From Bifidobacterium imperatoris (GTDB taxonomy: Bacteria; Actinomycetota; Actinomycetes; Actinomycetales; Bifidobacteriaceae): 64,000 nt of DNA. How positions within the stretch are numbered: position 1 is the first letter of the stretch; each line of letters opens with the position of its first letter. Below are positions 45,980 through 54,817 of this stretch, piece after piece. The notes below the pieces were generated by a model that was given only the letters and a program-made list of their open reading frames with translations, ran no database searches and was not told where the DNA came from. The stretch is from positions 1 to 64,000 of the forward strand of contig NZ_NMWV01000008.1 of assembly GCF_002860405.1 (NCBI RefSeq), in the 5' to 3' direction. The position numbers and the translations under genes were made by a program.

Positions 45980-47716
45980 TCAGGCTTCGAGAGCGCGCTT
46001 GGTGGAACGGGACTTGGCGAACACGGTCACGCCAGCGCCAGCGATCAGAGCAGCGACGACGACGAACAGTGCAGTGCCAGCAGCACCAGTGAGCGGCAGC
46101 TCGGTGATGTTCTTGACGTTGGTGACGGTGAACGTATCACCGTTAAGCTGAACAAGCTTGAACGGATCAGCAGTGTTCATCTTGTAGGTAGCCTGAACAA
46201 CAGCGGTCTTCGGGGTGTTCCAGTTGGAACGAAGACCGATGACGAACGTCGGCTTGAGAGCATCGGAGTACTCAGCAGACGGGGTCTTGGTTTCCTTCAC
46301 GGTGAAGTAGCCTTCCAGACCCTGCACTTCGGTAGTACCTGCAGGAATAACGTCAACCGTGTTGGTGTCATCGGAATCAGCAAGCTTATACACGCCTGCG
46401 CTGACCTTGACGAACTTCAGAGGAGTGGTCTCCGGAGCGGTGGCGGCCGGGTTGCCCTTGCCGTCAGCGTTATCGTTCCAACCACCCTTGAAGACCTGGA
46501 ACTGAGCACCGTTCAGCTTGTTGCCGGCCTTGTCCTGCTTGGTGATGATGAACTTGCCGGTGAACACGTAAGCGGATGCGGTCAACTCAGCGGTTGCGGC
46601 TTCGCCCACAGAGCTCGGGTTCTTGGAGTAGGTCAGAACAGCAACGTTCTTGTTCTGAATGGATTCTTCGTACACCTTAGCGTCGGAAGTCAGCTCAGCA
46701 GCATAGGTGACCACAATCTTCTTGCCGGCCTTGGTCTGATCAGCAATCTGGTTGGACAGGTCGAAGGTGAGAGACTGGCCATCCTGAGTCAGAGCCGGAG
46801 CAACAGCTTCAGAGCCGTCAACCGAGACCTTGGCAGAGTCTGCCTTGTACACAATGCCGGTAGGCAGGGTGTCCTTGATGGAGAAGACGAAGTTGTCGTA
46901 ACCAGTGGTAACCGGCACTTCGGTGGTCAGCGTGTAGTAGACGGTGTCACCGAAGGAAGCGGCGACATGGTCAGCAGGGGTACCGGTTTCGGTCAGGCTC
47001 ACGCCCTTGGTGAAGGTAGGAGTCTGGTTCTTCAGGTTAACCTCGCCCTGAGTGGAACCCTTGAGAGACAGACCATTGACCTGAGTGGCTACCAGCATCG
47101 GGATGGACACAGTGGCCGGATCAGTAGAGGTGGTGTCGAGAACGATGTACAGGCCAGGCTGCAGTCCGGAAATAGTGCCGGATTCGCCGTTCTCATCTGC
47201 AGTGTAAGTACCAGCAGTAGGAATCTTTGCGTTCTTGATTCCGTCCTGGAAATCAGTGCTCTTCGCAAGAGAAGTCACGAAATCACGCAGAGCGCCTGCA
47301 TACAGAGGGGTCTCCTGATCGTTGCTGAGCGTAGCAACGTAACCAGCCGGATTGCCGACATAAGACTTGCCGGTCGCAGTGGCATCCCAGCCCTGCGGCA
47401 GGTTATCGGAAAGAAGCTGCTCAAAATTGTTCACGTCAGGCTTCTGGAAATTGTTGAAGGACTTGTAGTTCGAAGTCTCAACAGTGACACCGGCAAGTGC
47501 GGTGCCATCCTCGTTAGTGGTTGCGGAGCTGAAATAGCCAAGCTGAACGGCGGTAAACGTGTGCCCTGCAACAGCTCCATTGATCGTAATGCTCTGAGTC
47601 TTAGCCAAATCGGCATCACTCACAGTAGCCGCATTAGCGGTGGTGGCGCCGAACGCGATGCCACCGAGCAGGGTGGCCATAGCGGCAACGCCCGCGAAAA
47701 GCTTCCTCATCTTCAT
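45980..47716 (-). CDS. LPxTG major pilin (SpaA/FimA-like)
   Basis: A 578-aa surface pilin. The signal peptide is MKMRKLFAGVAAMATLLGGIAFGATTANA (residues 1-29), with cleavage after ANA. The middle holds repeated immunoglobulin-like domains of SpaA/FimA type with isopeptide-type Lys/Asn and an E-box-like FTVKETKTPSA near the C-terminus. The end is ELPLTG, then a hydrophobic helix and a basic tail (KSRSTKRALEA), a sortase signal. GAGAGGATTTC precedes ATG 47716. It is transcribed after the larger VWA pilin; the gap holds hairpins that could set the ratio of the two subunits. Confidence 0.9.
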   Translation of the reverse strand: MKMRKLFAGVAAMATLLGGIAFGATTANAATVSDADLAKTQSITINGAVAGHTFTAVQLGYFSSATTNEDGTALAGVTVETSNYKSFNNFQKPDVNNFEQLLSDNLPQGWDATATGKSYVGNPAGYVATLSNDQETPLYAGALRDFVTSLAKSTDFQDGIKNAKIPTAGTYTADENGESGTISGLQPGLYIVLDTTSTDPATVSIPMLVATQVNGLSLKGSTQGEVNLKNQTPTFTKGVSLTETGTPADHVAASFGDTVYYTLTTEVPVTTGYDNFVFSIKDTLPTGIVYKADSAKVSVDGSEAVAPALTQDGQSLTFDLSNQIADQTKAGKKIVVTYAAELTSDAKVYEESIQNKNVAVLTYSKNPSSVGEAATAELTASAYVFTGKFIITKQDKAGNKLNGAQFQVFKGGWNDNADGKGNPAATAPETTPLKFVKVSAGVYKLADSDDTNTVDVIPAGTTEVQGLEGYFTVKETKTPSAEYSDALKPTFVIGLRSNWNTPKTAVVQATYKMNTADPFKLVQLNGDTFTVTNVKNITELPLTGAAGTALFVVVAALIAGAGVTVFAKSRSTKRALEA

Positions 47717-47831
47717 GAGAAATCCTCTCTTCCTTAATTACTTCTTTTGCTGGTGGAGTGCCCCATCAGCAGGTTTGTTCTTGCAATCGCGGAGGCTCGG
47801 GCCCATTCCCATGAACCTTCGCGATCCGCAA

Positions 47832-47910
47832 ATCTTTAATTCATTGAGGGGCCAGTGCTCGCCACTCCCCTCAGTCACCCGCGGTGACAGCTCCCCTCAG
47901 TGAGGGGAGT
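47832..47910. repeat. Hairpins between the two pilin genes
   Basis: CTCCCCTCAGTGAGGGGAG (47892-47910) is a perfect stem, preceded by CACTCCCCTCAGT and ACCCGCGGTGA elements. There is no T tract on the minus strand, so partial attenuation or mRNA protection is more likely than full termination. Confidence 0.6.
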
Positions 47911-47936
47911 CAAAACATCGCAGGATTGAGTAGCAA

Positions 47937-50351
47937 TCAGATCAGCTGACGCTTGCGCCAAATGGTGTAGCTTGCCGCAGCAAGCAGGGCAAGCACGCCC
48001 ATACCACCGCCGTAAACCATCCAGTCGCGAGCCGACCTGCCACCGGTGAGTGGCAGCTGGGAGACCTCAATGTATGTGTTGGTGATCTTGCCGTCATTTC
48101 CGGCACTGACCGTGAACTCAGCATCATCGGAGGAGTCATTAGCCGGTACAACGGAAACGTCATAGGTCTTGTCGGACAGCTGGTAGCCTCTCGGCGCAAC
48201 GGTTTCCTTTAGCGAGTAGTCGCCCCACTTCAGACCGGACACCTTGATGGTGCCTGCATTGTCAGCGGCGGCATCATTCTCGCCGTCATCAACCACATGC
48301 TTGGTGAAGGCGGTATCAGTCTTGCCAGTGAGAGTCCATTCAGAACCCGACAGCAGTTGATTTTGCTTCGAAGCATTCACCTTCTGCCACTGGATAGCGC
48401 CAGGCTTTGCCGTATTAATCACCGTGCAGGTGAGGTCAACACCCTGTGCCAGATTCACGGTGTTGTCCTTGGAGACGTTAACCTTGTTACCGCTTGCATC
48501 CACGCATGACCACTCGCCTGCGGTATAGCCGCTAAAGTAGCGGTAATTCGTGGACGTATCGGGCGTTTCGCCCAGCGTGTAGGTACCAGGAGCCACCAAT
48601 GTCTTGGCCACAGACTGCTTGGTCACGTTGCCTTCGGTAGTGGTTTCACCGGAAGGATTCGTAGCCTCAACACCGTACGTGCCATTGTTCTTCAGTGCGG
48701 AGAGCTTCCAATCAGAAGGCGTTGCGCCAAGCTTGCCGGCATACGTATTATCAATGCCCTTCGTCAGAGTGATGCTTGGCACATTCACCTGGATAACCGG
48801 TCGATCGTATGCGGAACTCTGCTGCTCGCCAACGGTTTCCTGACCGTTGACATTAGTGACTACCTTGTAGTACACGTTCGCCTGTGTGGTGCCATCAGCA
48901 TTATCTGCATTGGAATAGAATCCCGGCTTGCCGGAACTCGTGTTGTTGCCTTCGGCATCGGTTCCTTGATCGCCTGTATTCGGATATTGGCCACTATTTT
49001 CGATGAAGTATTGATATGCGGCATCGGAAGGCTTCAGCATGATGGACACCGTATAGGTGACACTTGGGCTGAGCTTGGTGCCTTCATCAAAGTTCAAGGA
49101 AAGCTGCTGTGTTTGCTGATTGTAAACCGCGTGCATCTTGGTGGCGGCGGGATCCGTCTTCGATACATCGTTGCCATCGGCATCGCGCGCGGAGGCGGAC
49201 AAAAGATATCCGGTGCCGCCGGTCTGATCGGTGGATACCGCGTAGCCGGATAGCGTGTCCTTAATCAGCACATCCTGATACGTAGAGTCGGTCTTGATTT
49301 GTTCGATGATGGTGTCGAATGCTTGGGAAAGCTTGTTGGCATCCGTACCGTCGAAGAAAGTACCGGCAGGATTAATGGTTTGCGCAAATTCCTGCATCTT
49401 GGTATTTGCCTCAGCTCCGGTGCTTACCGCATATAGTGTGGCACCATTGCGACGGTTGGCTTCCGCGACGGCGGCGTTAAAGTTATAACCGCCATTGTCA
49501 TCACTACCGCTTCCAGCATGACCATTCCCGGTGCTGTTGAGACGGTATGTAGGCTCGCCATCCGACACGAACACGATGTATTTCTTCGCGCCTGCGCGAG
49601 CAGTATTCAGAGAATTCGCATTTCGTAATGCCGCTTCCCAGTTGGTGCCACCACCATTGTCGCGGCTGGCATCCATGCGGCTGAAGGAAGAGGAAACCGC
49701 TTGGGCTGATGTGGTCCACTGGCCACGGCCCAGAGTCATAATGCGTGAGTCGGTATCGAAGTCAATCACCGACATCTGCACTTGCTGGTCTGCAGGCAAT
49801 GCAGCGTTTTCTGCGGTCAACAACTTCTGGGCCAGTGTTTTGGCAGCAGATGTGGCGACCGTCCAACGGCTGTCACCATACTGTGTGCAGTTGCCAAACC
49901 AATCTTCTTCAAGGCATTCCTGAGTTGACATACTGCCAGAGGAATCCATCACCAGCACCACATCAGCTGGCTGACGCTTCTCCTCGGTGCTGGCTCGAGA
50001 GGCGCCAGTCACATCGAGGCTGAGCCAATAGGTGCCATCATTGTTGTATTTGATGTACTTGCGGTGTGCAGGCGCACCCAAATCCGTGGCACTATCTGCT
50101 TCAACGCTTTCCGGCTGCAAAGTCGATGCCTCGGCAGTTGCCTGAGCTTTCGCCTTCGCATCAGATGAAGCTTCCTCCGACTGCTGCGCCTGGGCATCCG
50201 AGGCGCTAGCAGACTGATCGGCCATAGCGGTTGCGCTTACGCCGGCGACGCCACCGAGCATCGCCACGGCAGCAATGATGGCCATAATACGCTTGCCACT
50301 CTTGCCCGCCACGTCCCCAACTGCGGCGAACCAGTCTCTCATTCTCTTCAT
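47937..50351 (-). CDS. LPxTG minor/tip pilin with VWA domain
   Basis: An 804-aa surface adhesin subunit. After an N-terminal signal region (IMAIIAAVAMLGGVAGVSATAMA) and an Ala/Ser/Gln-rich linker comes a von Willebrand A domain (residues ~120-350) with an intact MIDAS motif DVVLVMDSSGSMS. Cna-B-like and SpaA-like repeats follow (VTKQSVAKTLVAPGTYTLGE, LKWGDYSLKETVAPRGYQL, an E-box). It ends QLPLTGG, hydrophobic helix, RKRQLI. VWA tip proteins mediate binding to host matrix or glycans. Start ATG 50351 (AAGGCT upstream) is preferred; ATG 50342 is possible. First gene of the operon. Confidence 0.9.
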   Translation of the reverse strand: MKRMRDWFAAVGDVAGKSGKRIMAIIAAVAMLGGVAGVSATAMADQSASASDAQAQQSEEASSDAKAKAQATAEASTLQPESVEADSATDLGAPAHRKYIKYNNDGTYWLSLDVTGASRASTEEKRQPADVVLVMDSSGSMSTQECLEEDWFGNCTQYGDSRWTVATSAAKTLAQKLLTAENAALPADQQVQMSVIDFDTDSRIMTLGRGQWTTSAQAVSSSFSRMDASRDNGGGTNWEAALRNANSLNTARAGAKKYIVFVSDGEPTYRLNSTGNGHAGSGSDDNGGYNFNAAVAEANRRNGATLYAVSTGAEANTKMQEFAQTINPAGTFFDGTDANKLSQAFDTIIEQIKTDSTYQDVLIKDTLSGYAVSTDQTGGTGYLLSASARDADGNDVSKTDPAATKMHAVYNQQTQQLSLNFDEGTKLSPSVTYTVSIMLKPSDAAYQYFIENSGQYPNTGDQGTDAEGNNTSSGKPGFYSNADNADGTTQANVYYKVVTNVNGQETVGEQQSSAYDRPVIQVNVPSITLTKGIDNTYAGKLGATPSDWKLSALKNNGTYGVEATNPSGETTTEGNVTKQSVAKTLVAPGTYTLGETPDTSTNYRYFSGYTAGEWSCVDASGNKVNVSKDNTVNLAQGVDLTCTVINTAKPGAIQWQKVNASKQNQLLSGSEWTLTGKTDTAFTKHVVDDGENDAAADNAGTIKVSGLKWGDYSLKETVAPRGYQLSDKTYDVSVVPANDSSDDAEFTVSAGNDGKITNTYIEVSQLPLTGGRSARDWMVYGGGMGVLALLAAASYTIWRKRQLI

Positions 50352-50753
50352 AGCCTTGCCTATCTCTACGATTGCGTACGCCAAAACCCGGCTATACGCC
50401 TACAAGGCGTTAGGCTATTCAACAGAAAATGCGGATGCGTACACCCTAGTAGAGGGCAGTTTTTCCCCGAAAAATCAAGGTTTCTTGGAATATTCAGGCG
50501 ACCGCACCCATGTGTTCACCCCCGAATTCGGAAGGCTTTTCTTCATGGCATGGCGAGTCGCGCCCGCAATGCGAGCCACGGCAAGACAGCGGTCACAGAT
50601 GCTACTATGCGCGTCAGTTATATACGCATTATGGCCGTGACGCAAATCACACCCGCATGCCATCTGGGTGCCATCGGTGTGTCTTCTCGCCGGCAACACC
50701 AAACAACAAAGGCCGAAAGCCCTTGCAATGCTTGGGCTTTCGGCCTTTTGGAA
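50352..50753. other. Region between pilin operon and element, no gene
   Basis: Upstream of the pilin operon. Apart from the terminator at 50708-50748 I see only short chance frames. It should contain the pilin promoter; no poly-G tract is present. Confidence 0.45.
50708..50748. terminator. Original terminator of tRNA-Gly
   Basis: Perfect 15-bp stem AAAGGCCGAAAGCCC / GGGCTTTCGGCCTTT, just beyond attL. Before integration it would have followed the tRNA-Gly gene; the element has moved it 4.7 kb away. Confidence 0.85.
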
Positions 50754-50783
50754 TGGAGCGGATGACGGGAATCGAACCCGCGT
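50754..50783. repeat. attL: 30-bp direct repeat of the tRNA-Gly 3' end
   Basis: Identical over 30 bp to 55468-55497, the 3' end (CCA, acceptor and T-arm) of tRNA-Gly(TCC). It marks the distal end of the integrated element. The following CACGTCATCCGC makes a 10-bp inverted repeat with GCGGATGACG, mimicking the acceptor stem. Confidence 0.92.
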
Positions 50784-50817
50784 CACGTCATCCGCTTAAT
50801 GTACGATCGCTGATTTT

Positions 50818-51126
50818 TCAAGCATCTTCCGATGAAGGAAAACCTCTAGAATCATATTTTTTTACGGAAAGTGTTCTCACCACGTTCTCACGACACGCCC
50901 TAAATGATTCGATGCATCCAATAACGAGCGAAAGCAGGCCGTAGGGCTTTCGTGCGGCAGCTGGCATTGCTTTGCCAGCGGTTGCAGCAGTGATCGAGAT
51001 GGCGTTCTCGACGTTCCCGGAAGCGTCAGGTAACTTCACAAGCCAGCTGTAGTGGTTTTCGTTCCAGGCATTGTTATCGGGTGCGTACTCGATACGCACC
51101 CGATTTGAAAAACTTAGTAAGCCCAT
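50818..51126 (-). CDS. Uncertain small ORF near attL
   Basis: A 102-residue frame starting MGLLSFSNRVRIEYAPDNN. Its composition is protein-like (WNENHYSWLVKLPDASGN) but there is no good ribosome site and I recognise no family. It may be a decayed cargo gene. Confidence 0.3.
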   Translation of the reverse strand: MGLLSFSNRVRIEYAPDNNAWNENHYSWLVKLPDASGNVENAISITAATAGKAMPAAARKPYGLLSLVIGCIESFRACRENVVRTLSVKKYDSRGFPSSEDA

Positions 51127-51441
51127 GCCAGGGGGTGAAGAGTGAAACAGGGGAAGCACCATCCCAAGGCAAACAAACCAGATAACCCAACAGCCATCAG
51201 AAGCCAATCCAGAATCCCCAAAAAACAAAAGTCAATCAAAAACACGAAAAGCCACAACCAAAGAAGAAACCAACAAAACCACAACCAGAAACCAAAGAAA
51301 AACACCAAACCAGACCAGCAGCACGAAAGACATGCACTTCTTGCACCCACCCCCTTGCAGGGGGCCGCCTTTCGGCGGAATTCCGCGGATAATGATGGTG
51401 TCTCGTGAGTTTCGGGTCCGATATCGGTGGGGTTTCCGCCG

Positions 51442-51753
51442 TCAGCCCCGGGTCAGCTCCTCTATGTCGCGGTTGAGTTCCTCGGCCTCCTCGCGGGTGA
51501 ATTGGCTTCTCGGGGCGGTCGGGTCGTGCATGAAGTAGCGCCACACGTCCCGTCTGCCGTGCCTGCACGGCTGTTTTTCACACCGCACGACCAGTTCGAT
51601 CAGGCCCTTGTCCCTGAGGGACCTAGCGGCCCTCTCCCGTGAGCGCTTCTCGCTGTCGCCCATCCCCGGCTCCGTCACCGGCACACTGCGCCATCCGCTC
51701 GCGCGGCACCGCTCCAGCAGTTCACGTTCCACGCGCCCCAATCCCCTGCTCAT
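51442..51753 (-). CDS. Small winged-helix protein in the cassette
   Basis: A 103-aa basic protein. SEKRSRERAARSLRDKGLIELV followed by a Cys-containing wing (CEKQPCRHGRRDVWRYFM) looks like a winged helix. The N-terminal ERELLERCRASGW and the C-terminal EEAEELNRDIEEL are helical. Three TAAGTGTTGTATCG-type sites lie just upstream, which suggests autoregulation. No family recognised; target unknown. Confidence 0.55.
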   Translation of the reverse strand: MSRGLGRVERELLERCRASGWRSVPVTEPGMGDSEKRSRERAARSLRDKGLIELVVRCEKQPCRHGRRDVWRYFMHDPTAPRSQFTREEAEELNRDIEELTRG

Positions 51754-51769
51754 GGCCAGACCCCCGGTC

Positions 51770-51836
51770 TAAGTGTTGTATCGTTCGTGCATCTATGGCG
51801 AACGATACAACACTTAGACGAGCGATACAACACTTA
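51770..51836. promoter_or_regulatory. Three 16-18-bp operator-like sites
   Basis: TAAGTGTTGTATCGTTCG (51770-51787) with its perfect inverted copy (51799-51816) and a third, inverted copy AGCGATACAACACTTA (51821-51836), immediately upstream of the wHTH gene. Confidence 0.7.
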
Positions 51837-52237
51837 CATTCCGCCGATATCGTCGCACATGTTCCGGCCCACGCCGATATCGGCCACCGGACTCGGAAAA
51901 CACAGGCAATTTCGTTGAAATTCCGCCGAAAGGCGGCCCCCTGCAAGGGGGTGGGTGCAAGAAGTGCATCTCTTCTGTTTATTGGGTATGGTTTGGTGAT
52001 TTTTGATGGTTTTTCTTCGTGATGTGGCCTGTATTGGCTGTTCTTGCCTTTGATGGCTCTTCTGTTGGGCTTATGTATTCTGCTTCTTGTTGTCCTGGAT
52101 TATCTGCATGTGTTTTCTACTTCATGGGTTCCGTTCCATGTATTTCCCTGGACTCACCCGCTACCATGTGAAACCGGCAGGTGTGAGGCCGAAGGCTTTA
52201 GCCGACCCAGGAAGGAATGCGAATACTTAGATATTCG

Positions 52238-53323
52238 CTATGCTGCATTCAGAATCAGCTCATTTACCCGCTCAGCAACAACGTCTAGATCACTATCAAA
52301 CAAGTCGGCGTACGTGTCTAGAGTCATTGCCGCCGTTTTATGCCCAAGCATCCTCTGGATAGCTTTAACATTCGCCCCGCTGTGAATTGCTATGCTCGCC
52401 GCGGTATGGCGCAAATCATGCAGGGTGAGTTCCGGGACTCCGGACGATGCCAGCGCTCGTGCATACCATCCATAAGCGCCTTTCCGGTATTCTCCAAGAT
52501 ACCTACCATGCCAACGTCCAACGAATACGAGATCTTCGGCTTTCTTTCCCTCGCATTGCTCGCGTAGCTTATCCATGACATAGGAAGGCACAGGCACGCT
52601 TCGCCTCTCCCATGTCTTTGGTTCGCTTTCCACATATTCGCGTTGGACCCGAGTGACACTTTTTTCCACGTTCAATCGCCCATTTGCGAAGTCAATGCAA
52701 TGGACCCTCAATCCTCGTGCCTCCCCCATACGCAAACCACAGAACCCGAGGACGAGTATCAGTGTCGAATAATCCTCACTCGCATCAGCAAGGTCAAGCA
52801 CCTGTTTCTCAGTGAGATAGGTTCTCTGCTTTCTGATCTTTTTCGGCAGTTCGATGTCCTTGCAAGGCGATTCCCTGAGCAGTCCGTCACTCACCGCCAT
52901 TTCAAGGATTCCCTTTATCACCGTGTGTGCACGCTGCACCACACTAGCGCTGCGCTCTTCCGATAGCGCGCTCACCCACGATTGAATTTCCGAACGGCGT
53001 ATCGTGCCGATTCCCCGACCTCCCCATCTCAGTTTCACATGGTTTTCCCACGTGCTTTCGAGATCGGCATAATACTTGGGTTTCACCGTCCCTTTCTTCC
53101 CCGCAAGAAAGGTTGCCGCAAGCGATTCGACTCGGACCAATCCCGAACGAGGATCGATATAGCTTCCGTCATTGAGATCGATGGTCACTCGCGCCAGATA
53201 ATCCTGCGCGTCCTTCTTGCGTTTGAAGCCACGCTTCGTCTTCTGCTTATGGTTAGGCAGACGGTATTTGACGTAATACCGTTTTTCTCCTTCTCTGGTT
53301 TGATACGCGTACGGTCCGGGCAT
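52238..53323 (-). CDS. int: Tyrosine recombinase (phage-type integrase)
   Basis: Catalyses integration and excision at the tRNA-Gly att site. The 361-aa protein has an N-terminal AP2-like arm-binding domain (YYVKYRLPNHKQKTKRGFKR), a SAM-like core-binding domain (~60-160) and the catalytic domain. Catalytic residues are the Arg in LGFCGLRMGEARGL, His-x-x-Arg in LTLHDLRHTAASIA, the His in MLGHKTAAMT and the Tyr in LDTYADLF. All are intact. It follows the XRE regulator gene by 3 bp, so the two are co-transcribed. Confidence 0.95.
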   Translation of the reverse strand: MPGPYAYQTREGEKRYYVKYRLPNHKQKTKRGFKRKKDAQDYLARVTIDLNDGSYIDPRSGLVRVESLAATFLAGKKGTVKPKYYADLESTWENHVKLRWGGRGIGTIRRSEIQSWVSALSEERSASVVQRAHTVIKGILEMAVSDGLLRESPCKDIELPKKIRKQRTYLTEKQVLDLADASEDYSTLILVLGFCGLRMGEARGLRVHCIDFANGRLNVEKSVTRVQREYVESEPKTWERRSVPVPSYVMDKLREQCEGKKAEDLVFVGRWHGRYLGEYRKGAYGWYARALASSGVPELTLHDLRHTAASIAIHSGANVKAIQRMLGHKTAAMTLDTYADLFDSDLDVVAERVNELILNAA

Positions 53324-53326
53324 GAC

Positions 53327-53824
53327 TCATTTCACCTCAGAAGAACCGGATTCCAAGAATGAATATTGGCTCAATGCTTTTTTCATCATCTCGTCCTCCG
53401 CCTGGACGAGTTCCCGGTAATGCCTCTGAGTGGCCACCGTAAACCGTTCGGCGGCTTCTTCGCTATCAAGCATCTCGATAAGCTTGTCACGCGTTTTCTT
53501 ATATCTAGCCATCGCGATTTCAAAATCATTACGCGCCAGACGCATCCATAAGACTTCCGCATTCAAGCGAGATTCGGTCGGCGTCTCGTAAATCACGGAC
53601 AATTGGGAAACGGGATCTTCGAATCCTAGGCAATGCAGCAAATCGAATATCTCAGATGCCCTAAGGGGGCGCGTTCCTCTTTCGATGTTCGACAATGTGG
53701 TCGTAGACCACTTATAGCCGCACACTTGCATTGCTTTCACAACGTTTTCAAGTGTTTTTCCGTTGTCGATTCGCATTTTTCTAATGTTGCCGCCGATTAC
53801 CGAATCGAAATTATCCTCTTCCAT
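53327..53824 (-). CDS. XRE-family regulator of the element
   Basis: A 165-aa protein with an N-terminal Cro/CI helix-turn-helix (GGNIRKMRIDNGKTLENVVK ... TTTLSNIERGTRPL) and a C-terminal helical region (residues 100-165). Start ATG 53824 (MEEDNFD). It faces the excisionase gene across a 130-bp AT-rich divergent promoter, so it likely represses excision and controls int in the same transcript. Confidence 0.85.
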   Translation of the reverse strand: MEEDNFDSVIGGNIRKMRIDNGKTLENVVKAMQVCGYKWSTTTLSNIERGTRPLRASEIFDLLHCLGFEDPVSQLSVIYETPTESRLNAEVLWMRLARNDFEIAMARYKKTRDKLIEMLDSEEAAERFTVATQRHYRELVQAEDEMMKKALSQYSFLESGSSEVK

Positions 53825-53953
53825 ATTGATTGATTCTAGCAGGCCATAATTTAGATAATCCACAAAACAGTGAACCGGTTTGCATAAATTAGAAAATGTT
53901 GTTATCTTAAAAATCAAGATTTTATATAACTTATTTCACTGAAAGGAAGAATA

Positions 53954-54211
53954 ATGGCAGCGTCATCGATTTACACAAGTCTCATGGAACGAATTGCAAC
54001 CAACCCGAACCCGGATGATATCGTCATGTCACCAGATGAAGCCGCTGCCTACACTTCGTTGCCGAAGGGACAGTTGGCACAATTGCGATACGCCGGACAA
54101 GGCCCAGCGTTTCTGAAACCCGCTCCAAAGACGGTGCTCTATCGCAAGGGCGACATCGACGTTTGGCTCTCCGCCTCCGTACGCCACTCAACGGCGGAAG
54201 TTCCCGCATGA
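53954..54211 (+). CDS. xis: Excisionase-like HTH protein
   Basis: An 85-aa protein with a MerR-like HTH_17/excisionase fold: VMSPDEAAAYTSLPKGQLAQ, LRYAGQGPAFLK and VLYRKGDIDVWLSA. It directs recombination toward excision or controls genes of the element. RBS GAAAGGAAG. It starts the rightward transcript. Confidence 0.85.
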   Translation: MAASSIYTSLMERIATNPNPDDIVMSPDEAAAYTSLPKGQLAQLRYAGQGPAFLKPAPKTVLYRKGDIDVWLSASVRHSTAEVPA

Positions 54212-54306
54212 GCACTGAGACGACACAAGACAAAAAGAAAAAGCCACCGCGTCGACGGTGGCTCAATGATGAATCCTCTACAACGAATCATCTGCCGCCA
54301 TTGTAA
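54208..54306 (+). CDS. 32-residue basic ORF coupled to xis
   Basis: Starts by ATGA overlap with the xis stop and encodes MSTETTQDKKKKPPRRRWLN and 12 more residues. A basic small protein of unknown role; the coupling is the main support. Confidence 0.4.
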   Translation: MSTETTQDKKKKPPRRRWLNDESSTTNHLPPL

Positions 54307-54328
54307 CGCGGCTGAGGAACAGGACAAC

Positions 54329-54817
54329 ATGGGAGATCGGCTACTAGAATACGCCCGCTTCGTACTCGCTCACATGCGCGAACGACGCACTACAAGCAAT
54401 GGGACAGAACGCTATTACTCGCAAATTCCGCATACCGCAGCTAACGTGCTCCAGCACATGGCCAAAACCGCTGCCGATCCCCGCGGTGACAACTTACGCA
54501 ATTACTCCGATAAGAGAGGCAAGCACCAACGCACTTGTTGGTACTACGCATCGAACGAAAACACCATCAAAGCGTTATGGGGCGTTACCCCAGACGACGA
54601 AAAGATGTATCGGGGACGATGGCAAGCCTTGCAACGCGCCTACGGCATACTCGTCAAGCATGGACTCATCGCACGCGCATCCCGGGCGTCCCCTGGACAT
54701 CAAACAACTTTCGATCTTCTTCCCCTCGTTAGCACATACCTCGAAATGCATAAGGTCATCGATGAATTAGACAGCTGGAGCAATCAACAAAACGACATGC
54801 CCACAAAATCAGCATGA
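54329..54817 (+). CDS. Putative replication protein of the element
   Basis: A 162-aa protein beginning MGDRLLEYARFVLAH. The C-terminal half (WQALQRAYGILVKHGLIARA) is a winged-helix-like motif. RBS GAGGAACAGGA. An in-frame ATG at 54266 would add 21 residues and overlap the small ORF. It sits directly upstream of DnaA boxes and iterons, as Rep genes often do. I do not recognise the family. Confidence 0.5.
   Translation: MGDRLLEYARFVLAHMRERRTTSNGTERYYSQIPHTAANVLQHMAKTAADPRGDNLRNYSDKRGKHQRTCWYYASNENTIKALWGVTPDDEKMYRGRWQALQRAYGILVKHGLIARASRASPGHQTTFDLLPLVSTYLEMHKVIDELDSWSNQQNDMPTKSA

Larger units (their letters stand above)
51332..51969. mobile_element. Cassette with 51-bp perfect terminal inverted repeats
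   Basis: 51332-51382 and 51919-51969 are perfect inverted copies, each containing two hairpins (CCCCCTTGCAGGGGG and CCGCCTTTCGGCGG). Inside is one wHTH gene with three operator-like sites. The flanks continue as a looser inverted similarity (ACCAAACCA). No transposase is present, so it is either non-autonomous or a regulator bracketed by twin terminators. Confidence 0.8.

Noticed and set aside
45971..47737. 588-residue plus-strand ORF antisense to the major pilin
   Set aside because: Complement of a clear signal-peptide/LPLTG pilin; no start signal.
50475..50786. Minus-strand ORF over the tRNA-Gly repeat
   Set aside because: Runs through the att repeat and a terminator hairpin; not a plausible gene.
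51114..51350. 78-residue minus-strand Trp/Phe/Leu-rich membrane ORF
   Set aside because: It is the translation of the A/C-skewed tract; composition explains the hydrophobicity and there is no ribosome site.
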